A DNA stretch of 64,000 nucleotides from Ottelia alismoides (taxonomy: Eukaryota; Streptophyta; Magnoliopsida; Alismatales; Hydrocharitaceae): contig JAZKJV010002623.1 in assembly GCA_037367405.1 (NCBI GenBank), positions 558,001 through 622,000 of the forward strand, read 5' to 3'. Made by a program: the position numbers and the translations under genes. This document shows positions 57,536-64,000 of the stretch, piece after piece; within the stretch, counting starts at the first letter, position 1; the number at the start of each line of letters is the position of its first letter. The notes under the pieces were generated by a model. The model saw only the letters and a program-made list of their open reading frames with translations. It did no database searches and was not told where the DNA came from.

Positions 57536-58462
57536 ATGCAGTCATATTTTCTCCCCCAGTCCGGGCTCTCGATCTCCTTCAGGCGGCGCAAGCTCCCTCT
57601 ACAGGTGGCGCTCCTAGGCACAGCACATCGTCGCCCTATTCCAGATCACCTGCAGATTCCAGGAGGCGCCTCCATTTCATCACCTCCAAGCAGCCCACAC
57701 ATGCCTCAAGCGCAGGCCTCCAAGCGCAACAAGAAGAGCAATTCCTTGCATAGTTCGTTGAAGGCTTTAGGCGGAGCACCTCGCGCAGGTGCGCTAGTCC
57801 CGTGCAGGCGACGCTACTCCCATATCCAGGCGCAGTCCACACGAGCCCCAACACGGCGACGAGATCCCCAACTCCAGAGGCGGCGGAGCCCTCCATCGAT
57901 CGTGGTGGAGCCTCTCCTTCCAGGCGACTACAGACGATGCTCCTCCTCCGCCACTGTCGGGTTTGCAAACCTCTTTGCTTCCGTGGGTCCGATACAATCT
58001 GTATCATGGAGCTCCTCATTCTCACAAGTTCAGTCGGGATCGAGCCGATCGCTAGAAGCACCCAACCTCTACCCATCAGTGAATCCCCTCAATATGTTCC
58101 CTGCTCCACAAGACCGCCTCCACTCGTATAGGCGCGCAAACACTACGTGCAGGTGGCGCTATGCCAACTCCAGGCGGCTCCCCTCCTCCGAACCCCTCCA
58201 GTCCTTGCTGAGGAACCCTCCAGCGGCATCGCCTCATCTTCCCTTTGGCGCACAACAGGTCACGACGCGCAAACCCAGGCACGACTCAGTGCGACAACAT
58301 CGGCCCGAGGTCCCGACCCTCTTCCCTTTCCCCAGCAGCGACTCGATCACGCGCCTGCGCGCGTACCCCCCTGTGCGGACGATCTTCCATCGCTCCTCAA
58401 CTACCACGATGGTGGCGCAGGTCCTCTCCAGAAATACCCCACGCGGGGGCAGCGCTGATTGA
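57536..58462 (+). CDS. Open frame of unknown function inside the LARD-like element
   Basis: 308 codons, GC-rich, rich in Ser, Pro and Arg, in the position where gag would lie. I see no zinc knuckle, capsid motif, signal peptide or membrane segment. Overlapping frames (for example 57802-58131 and 57636-58076 on the minus strand) are also open, as GC-rich sequence often is, so real translation is not shown. It could be captured host sequence or a decayed leader. Confidence 0.25.
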   Translation: MQSYFLPQSGLSISFRRRKLPLQVALLGTAHRRPIPDHLQIPGGASISSPPSSPHMPQAQASKRNKKSNSLHSSLKALGGAPRAGALVPCRRRYSHIQAQSTRAPTRRRDPQLQRRRSPPSIVVEPLLPGDYRRCSSSATVGFANLFASVGPIQSVSWSSSFSQVQSGSSRSLEAPNLYPSVNPLNMFPAPQDRLHSYRRANTTCRWRYANSRRLPSSEPLQSLLRNPPAASPHLPFGAQQVTTRKPRHDSVRQHRPEVPTLFPFPSSDSITRLRAYPPVRTIFHRSSTTTMVAQVLSRNTPRGGSAD

Positions 58463-58949
58463 CGAGATGGTTCCCACGGTGGGGAACCCTATGGCATGAT
58501 TGCCTATCATATTTAAAAAAATGTTGCAGAAAAAGGGGGAGCCAAATGTGCGGGCCTGTATAGGCCAGGAATTTTTTTTAAAAAGAAGGGGGGTCTCATA
58601 CTTAGTTGGACCATATTTAACAAAAAGTCGCGTACAAAAAAACCGTATGCAGTTGAGAAAAAAGAGCCGAAAAAAGGGAAACGGCTTAAAAAATGATTTC
58701 AAAAAAAAAGTGTCTAAAAAATGGAAATAGCCAAAAAAGAAAATTTTCATTGCAAGAAAAGCTGAGGAAAATTTGACGGCTCATTTCGGTTTGTTTTTTC
58801 CCCAAAATCTTGTATTCTCTCAACTTTGTCGATGTTGATTTTCCGACAAGTGTGGGAGAAAGGGGGAGTATTATGTAGAATCACATGTCTTGTTCAGATT
58901 CAGATGTCAGATTCAGAGATTGCAGACCAGCCAGATGTTCAGACTCTAT

Positions 58950-59101
58950 GGCTTCGTTTGGTTGCAGGGTTGGGCAGGGTTGGGTTGCCCCAACCCAGGG
59001 TACCCCTCCTTCCAAACATCCCAATCCTCCTCACACTTTACTATTCACAGGGATACCCCAATCCAACCCAAACCTGCACAACCCTGCAACCAAACGAACC
59101 C
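58950..59101. mobile_element. Tourist-like MITE, 152 bp
   Basis: Ends GGCTTCGTTTGGTTGCAGGG and, as complement, GGGTTCGTTTGGTTGCAGGG are nearly identical, and tat lies on both sides (58947-58949, 59102-59104). The interior is rich in gggttggg/ccaaccc. It is a sister of the MITE at 29626-29768. Confidence 0.7.
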
Positions 59102-59229
59102 TATAATTTAGATGATTTCAAACTCGACGTCAGATTCCGGGTCTCCAGTTTCAGACACGCACTTGGATGTGGTCTTTTCAGATGTGCACGTGTTTGCCAT
59201 CTTTTGATGTGGTCCCCATCTTTTCTTGT

Positions 59230-59600
59230 TTTGTCGGCCAGAGTTTTCATGTGAGCCAAAGAGACTCCAGAGTAGAGGACCATTCCCTATTCCATGTTGG
59301 CAAGGGTTTTCATGTGGTATCATAGGTACTCCAGAGTAGAATATCATTCTCTGTGCCAGATGGGAGAGACGCAGTTCTCCGACGAGGAGACTTCTTCAGA
59401 CTCCATTCTCCAACGACTGTAGACTCCGATGAGGATTGCACTTCCACGGACTTTTCAGTTCAGCCCTTTTCAGAGATGGAGCAATTGTTCACATTATTGT
59501 GGCGGGCCATAGTACTCCAACGAGGAGACTCGTTTCCAGTTGCAGTGATTCTGACAGGTACAGTTCAGAGCACATACTCTCCGACGAGGAGATTTAGCAG
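59230..59600. repeat. Dispersed short repeats in the LARD-like interior
   Basis: A unit with actccagagtaga followed by atcattc or accattc occurs twice (about 59,265 and 59,329). The phrase CTCCRACGAGGAGA occurs at about 59,378, 59,515 and 59,579, with looser copies nearby. They lie in the 3' third of the interior. Confidence 0.55.
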
Positions 59601-59772
59601 ACTTACACTCCAGCACGTTCGTCTTCCTCACCTGCACGGCATGAGAAGCAACGTCTTCGACAGCAACAGTTGTGCGTGTTGAGTTGATATTGTCCGTAGT
59701 GTCCTGTAGCGTGAGTTGAGTTTCTTTCTGTTCGTCCAAGCTGAGCATTGCAAACTCCAGCTTGAGGGGGAG

Positions 59773-60088
59773 TGTTGGAGTATTTGGTTGTGCACCATAT
59801 GAGTTGTAGGAGGGTAACTGGATCATGGAGAGATCCATTTATCCCATCCACATGTTTAGTCTCACATCTACCAGTGGTGGGACTTGGAGGCTTTGTGGAG
59901 GCTATATAAGAAGCCCCAGACCTCCTGTAACTATGGAGAAAGTCAACAGACAAACCTGGCCCTTTGAGGCTTTCTCCCGTGGTTTCATCCAGGTCCTTAG
60001 GGAGTAGGATTCCACGTTAAAACCTTTGTATTCCGTGTTTATGTTTCTTTATTCTTTGATTTCGCTTCCGCATGTTTATTTTCTAACA
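59773..60088 (+). repeat. LARD-like element 3' LTR
   Basis: 316 bp, ends TTCTAACA, preceded by a purine tract. Roughly 8% different from the 5' copy by eye. Confidence 0.9.
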
Positions 60089-60219
60089 GTGGCATCGGTA
60101 AGAATATATGCTCTAGCTACAACATACTCAGGATCCAGTGCCGCTAGAAAGACTCCTGTCATCACAGAATCCCTATATGCCTTGAGTTTCTCTGGTGTAA
60201 TGGTCAAGGGAAGAGCGAT
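60089..60219 (-). pseudogene. Copia 4 gag fragment upstream of the LARD-like insertion
   Basis: On the minus strand it reads PLTITPEKLKAYRDSVMTG and GVFLAALDPEY, matching the gag of copia 1 (PLTATPEQ... and LVALDPEYEAARS). Similarity ends where the LINE starts. Confidence 0.75.
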
Positions 60220-60237
60220 GGAGCGGAAGAGACATGA

Positions 60238-61602
60238 GAGGCTGAAGTGGGTGATTCGAGCGGGGGCGGCGGAGTGGCGGAGGACCTTCGTTGTTCAACG
60301 CTCTGCCTCGGAAGTAGGAGCGGCGGGGCGAAAGGCTCCGATGAAGGTTGGGAAGTGGTTTCGCATCGTAAGCCCGGGCGAAGATGCTTCAGGTGTGGCC
60401 TTGCGGGACATTTGGCGGTTGTGTGTGCCTCGCCGCCTCGATGCTTCGTGTGCAGGAAGGAGGGTCATAGGCGCTACACATGTCCTTCGTGTTGTCGCGA
60501 TCCGATTGAGAAGGCCCGAGGGGTTGACACGTAATCCCTGTCTGATGTTTTAATTTCGGAGGAATGCTTGGCGGACGGCGGGGTATCCCGATCTCCCGAC
60601 ACTCCGTCTCTGCATAGGTTCCTCATCGGGTCTTGGATGGGGGACTCCTTATGTGTGGAGGAGATTCGTGTGGCCATTGAGAAGGAGCTCGCAGGTGCTT
60701 TCTTTGGAGATGTGGTGGAGCTGGCGTATCGTCGCTGATGTGTGCAAGGGCTCTCGGAGCAGCAGCGACGACGGCTGCTTGCTTGGAAGGGGTCGGGTGG
60801 CCTCACCTGGAGGCGCGCCAGGTTTGCAAATGGAGTAGTCGGTCGTGTCTCGCAAAAGGTGGCGGAGGTTAGGGGTGCTCCGTTCTTGTCGTGCTCTGTG
60901 CATTGTCTGGCTCCGCCTCTCAGGGGCCTTGGTTCAGTTCTTCGTATTCTTCAGGAGCGTACGCTCCCGGGATCGGACCCGGAGGTTACTCTTGTTTTAT
61001 CGGAGTGCCCTGACTCTGTCCGTCTCCTCTCAGAGGCGGAAATGGTCGTTGGCCGCTTTTGTTTTCCACTGCGGATTCGAATGTTGGATCAGATGGAGCT
61101 TTATGTGCCGCTGGGCGGGGGCGGGAGCGCCGACCATCAGCTTAGTGTTGTGTCCGACGGAGTTGCTCTGGCTGCTGGGGAAGTCGATTCGTCTTCTTCT
61201 CCTGGAGACGATTCGTATTCTTCTCCTGGAGGCGGTTCGGATTATGCCGATTTAAATCGTTTTGGTGTCTTCGACACCTCATGTGTTTCCTCTCTAGGGG
61301 TGTCGCCTCGTTTCATGTCGCCTTTACAGAATATAGTCTTTGGGACATACGCCCCTCTCGATTTACGCGCTTGGGATTGCGCCAACTCGCCCCTCCCCTT
61401 CGGGTCGAATGTTGGCCGCCTTTTCTTGCTCGGTGGACCCACTACGGGGTCGGATCTTCGGATATCCGGTTCGCAGGCTTACGAAATCAGGTTGGTGGAT
61501 CCGCTTGTGGTCTCCTCGGAGCACCCGGATTTGGATCCGGTTGGCATTTCGAACGCTCGTGCTGGAAGTTGCTCGTTTGTGGGCATCCGTGGGCCTAAGT
61601 GA
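60238..61602 (+). pseudogene. L1 ORF1 (nucleic-acid-binding protein), two in-frame stops
   Basis: One frame is followed from a stop at 60235 to 61602. Near the start are two adjacent CCHC knuckles, CFRCGLAGHLAVVC and CFVCRKEGHRRYTC (about 60,380-60,490), which bind the element's RNA. A TAA at 60532-60534 and a TGA at 60736-60738 interrupt the same frame. After that, 286 codons are open, with acidic and Ser/Gly-rich parts near 61,180-61,250. No convincing ATG is seen, so the 5' end may be truncated. Confidence 0.7.
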
Positions 61603-61904
61603 CCCGTCTGAAGTGTTCGTTTCGATGGTCGGCCCTTCTCTAGTGTTGACCAGGGACTGGGCACAAATGGGGTGGTGGATGTTCCTATTGCTCGGGTGTC
61701 GCCCTCGACCGGGAGTTCTGACTTGGGGACGTCCTCGATGACGAGCTCTTCGGGGCCTGACCATAGGCGGGTCGGTAAAAGGTACAGGAGACGCCCGCGG
61801 GCGCGACGGCTCAACACCGCGCCGCTGCCGGTGTCGGCTTGTATGGCTCACGTGGCAACTCTGGCTGGAGTGGCCCACATCGGGGGAACCTGCGACGGTT
61901 CTCA

Positions 61905-62732
61905 ATGAAGGTCCTCACATGGAATGTCATAGGTCTGGGTGACCCGGAAAAGAGGAAGGTCATGGGTTCTCGCTTCCTCGAGTGGGGCTGTGACATCATT
62001 TTGCTTCAAGAAACCAAGTTGCAATCCTGTAAGCGGGATGTGTGGCGTTCTTTCGACGTCGGGCCCATCTCTGAGTATCGTACTGTCGATGCGGTTGGTT
62101 CTGCGAGGGGTATGCTAATTGACTGGAGGGATCGTGGCTTTGCCCTGCGATCGGAGCTAAGGGGCTCACATGTACTGACAATTCTTCTTGATTGTCTTTC
62201 CTCGTTGAAGACTATTGTCGTCTCGTGTGTGTATGAGCCTTGCCAGGTCGGTGACCGTCGACAGCTGTGGGATGATCTTCGTTCGGCAAGAGCCTCCTTC
62301 CCGAGGGGCGCGTGGCTGATAGGCGACGACTTCAATGTTACCTTGTTGTCATCCGACCGGCCGGGTTTGCATGGTGGCCAGGACCCGGGGTCAGCTGACT
62401 TCGTGGAGTTTTTAGACGATTTGGAACTTGAGGTGATTGACGCACATGACACTAAATATACTTGGCGGAGCTTGGGCTCTCGCTCTCGCCTCGACCGGTT
62501 CGTCGCTTCATCGGAACTTTTAAATCTGTTCCCCTCTTGCTTTGCCTTGACAAGGGTTCAGACTCGCTCGGATCATTCCCCCCTCGTTTGGGACTCGAGT
62601 GAGCAAAACCCGCTCAGGGGCTTATTCAAGTACGAGAAGGCATGGTTGCTTGAAGAGTCTTTTCGCGAAATGGTATCCTCGCACTGGACCTCTACGGTCG
62701 TCTCGGGCTCGGTAGTCTCAAAGTTCTACTAG
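61905..62732 (+). CDS. L1 ORF2, endonuclease part
   Basis: Starts MKVLTWNVIGLGD, the standard opening of plant L1 ORF2. The AP-endonuclease motifs follow in order: Asn in TWN, Glu in LLQETKL, SCVYEP, GDDFN and SDHSPL with the catalytic Asp-His pair. This domain nicks target DNA to prime reverse transcription. The frame stops at a UAG (62730-62732) and continues in the same frame beyond. Confidence 0.88.
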   Translation: MKVLTWNVIGLGDPEKRKVMGSRFLEWGCDIILLQETKLQSCKRDVWRSFDVGPISEYRTVDAVGSARGMLIDWRDRGFALRSELRGSHVLTILLDCLSSLKTIVVSCVYEPCQVGDRRQLWDDLRSARASFPRGAWLIGDDFNVTLLSSDRPGLHGGQDPGSADFVEFLDDLELEVIDAHDTKYTWRSLGSRSRLDRFVASSELLNLFPSCFALTRVQTRSDHSPLVWDSSEQNPLRGLFKYEKAWLLEESFREMVSSHWTSTVVSGSVVSKFY

Positions 62733-64000
62733 AAACTTGTATCTTTGCGGGGAAGACTTTGTCTCTTCAAGAAGGAGTCACGCGATGCTCGCCGGGCGGC
62801 CAGGGCCTCGGCTGAGGAGGTCATTGCCAGCCTTGACCAGCTCGAAGACTCTCGCTCTCTCTCCTCTAAGGATCTCGCAAGGGGGGAATCTTCTCTCAGG
62901 CAGGTGGCGCTGGAGGACAAGAACAGAGTTGCAGAATGGCGCCAGAGATCTAGACACAAGTGGCTCGTGGAGGGGGATGCCAACACGGCATTCTTCCATC
63001 GTATTGCCAGCGGAAGACGATGTTTTAATGCTTTGCGCTCGATCATTGTGGATGGTGTCCGGGTCACGGGTGACAGGGAGATGGGCCATCTGATTGCTAA
63101 GCACTTCCGTGACTTCTCGTCGCGGTCCCTACTTCGCAGGTGGAGATGGTTGGGTCGGGGGGCGGAGAGGTTGTCGTCGGAGCATGCTTCGAGCTTGGTT
63201 GTGCCTGTGACGATGGAGGAGGTGCGGGCCGTCGTCTAGTCTCTTAACGCGGATGGCGCGCCCGGGCCGGACGGGTTCCCAGTGTCCTTTTATCGGGACT
63301 TCTGGGATCTGCTTGCTGGGGAGGTCCTCGAGGTGGTACAAGAGATGTGTTTGTACAATGCGGGGTTTGAGAAAATTAATCGGGCACTGATCGTTCTCCT
63401 ACCTAAGAATGGTGCGGCTGAGCGCATCGAGGATTTCCGACCAATCGCCCTTTCCAACGGGCTCTATCTGATCGTGGCTAAGGTGTTTGTCGTCCGCCTT
63501 AGTAGGGTTCTCGCGAACCTTATCTCTCCCGTCCAATCGACATTCGTCCCAGGCAGGCAAATTGGAGACTGTTTAGTTATGGCATCTGAGATTGTGGTGG
63601 AATGGAGGAGGCTTGGCAAAAAGGCTATGCTCTGGAAGGTAGATTTTGCAAAGGCTTACGATACTCTTGATTGGTGCTTCCTATGGGAAGCATTGGATAG
63701 GTGGGGATCCCCTGACATTTGGATATCTTGGATGAAGCGTTGTGATACCACAGCTTCTCTGGCGGTTCTTATAAATGGTCGTCCGGAGGGTGGGTTCTAC
63801 CAGCCTCAGCGGGGAATCAGGCAGGGGTGCCCCCTGGCCGCTCTTCTCTTCGTCATCGTGGCGGATGCGTTGGCATGTATGTTGGAGCAGGTTCAGCCTA
63901 TTCTCGGGCTCCTCCAAGGACGATCTTATTATTCCCCTGATCCAATATGCGGATGACACTATATTCTTCGTGGAGGGCGACAGGGAGGAGGTTGGGGCCG
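62733..64000 (+). pseudogene. L1 ORF2, linker and reverse transcriptase (partial)
   Basis: The same frame as the endonuclease carries an Arg/Glu-rich linker (RRAARASAEEV), KWLVEGDANTAFFHRIASGR (about 62,961-63,020), and a second UAG at 63237-63239 directly before SLNADGAPGPDGF. Reverse transcriptase motifs are EDFRPIALSNGLY, STFVPGRQIGD, KVDFAKAYDTLDW and GIRQGCPLAALLF. A shift near 63,920 precedes QYADDTIFF at about 63,945. Apart from the two stops and that shift, the catalytic motifs look intact as far as the edge. Confidence 0.82.

Larger units (their letters stand above)
56972..60088 (+). mobile_element. Non-autonomous LTR retrotransposon without gag-pol (LARD-like), 3117 bp
   Basis: Two 316-bp LTRs (56972-57287 and 59773-60088), primer site at 57288-57299, purine tract cttgagggggag at 59761-59772, and pentamers gtggt/gtggc flanking. 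The LTRs differ at a few dozen positions, roughly 8% by eye, so it is old. The 2.47-kb interior has no capsid, protease, integrase or reverse transcriptase. It split the gag of copia 4, whose reading (…ILTDAT / TIPPMEEAYRW) continues across it. Confidence 0.9.
53091..60219 (-). mobile_element. Ty1/copia retrotransposon 'copia 4', minus strand, interrupted and 5'-incomplete
   Basis: The 3' LTR is at 53091-53252 (162 bp, read on the minus strand TGTTGAGATATT...TATAACA), next to a purine tract at 53253-53264. Coding runs leftward from about 60,219 to 53,265 on the minus strand and is split by the pol-less LTR element at 56972-60088. Gag similarity stops at about 60,219 where the L1-type LINE begins, so the gag start and 5' LTR are outside or lost. 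It belongs to the same family as copia 1-3. Confidence 0.88.
60220..64000 (+). mobile_element. L1-type LINE, runs off the right edge
   Basis: ORF1 with paired zinc knuckles, an apurinic-type endonuclease and a LINE reverse transcriptase follow in the standard order on the plus strand. The 5' boundary is set by loss of copia 4 gag similarity at about 60,219. It is more GC-rich than its surroundings. The window ends just after the catalytic YADD motif, so the 3' end, tail and target duplication are not visible. Confidence 0.88.

Noticed and set aside
57636..58282. Minus-strand open frames opposite the LARD-like interior
   Set aside because: They overlap a plus-strand open frame in GC-rich DNA and show no domain; not supported as genes.

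Overview
The window reads as nuclear DNA of a flowering plant: a nest of transposable elements with one fragment of an ordinary host gene. The evidence is Ty1/copia polyproteins primed from initiator tRNA-Met, TRIM elements, several hAT families with 8-bp target duplications, a Mutator-like element, Tourist-like MITEs, an RTE LINE and a plant L1-type LINE, all in AT-rich DNA with many TA microsatellites. I cannot name the species. I saw no bacterial, organellar, CRISPR or rRNA sequence.

Layout. 1-13,350 is mostly non-coding. It holds three non-autonomous hAT elements (136-709, 8080-8902, 12876-13339), a Mutator-like element with a GC-rich cargo (1139-2182), and a TRIM array whose two outer ends are the same LTR end (11251-12344). 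The last exon of a DUF829/TMEM53-type hydrolase gene lies on the minus strand at 14151-14428. A copia 3' end lies just upstream of it, itself abutted by a second TRIM that carries a hAT MITE (15475-15700). 16073-29164 is an old plus-strand copia element split by two later ones: copia 1 (16721-21763, identical LTRs) and copia 2 (23131-27790, decayed). 29165-35130 is gene-poor, with a Tourist-like MITE, a probable SINE and LTR-like relics.

35131-48950 is the footprint of another old copia on the minus strand. Into it went a complete 6.1-kb hAT transposon with a four-exon transposase gene (35542-41667, itself hit by a smaller hAT element at 40511-41444), copia 3 (42711-47766) and a GAGCC-rich element (about 47884-48596). 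49006-51680 is a decayed RTE LINE, and 51690-53090 a SIRE-like copia relic. Copia 4 (minus, from 53091) is split by a 3.1-kb LTR element without pol (56972-60088) that contains a Tourist-like MITE. An L1-type LINE runs from about 60220 off the right edge, ending inside its reverse transcriptase.

How they work together: the copia families share domain order, a tRNA-Met primer site and a related TATA region in very short LTRs. Copia 1 and 3 could mobilise only with help in trans, because each has breaks in its polyprotein. The pol-less LTR element and the TRIMs also need proteins from other elements. The large hAT is a plausible source of transposase for the 226-bp MITE and the 934-bp nested element, whose termini resemble its own. 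In three cases (the large hAT, copia 3 and copia 2) reading across the empty target site joins the host element's coding sequence, which supports the nesting order.
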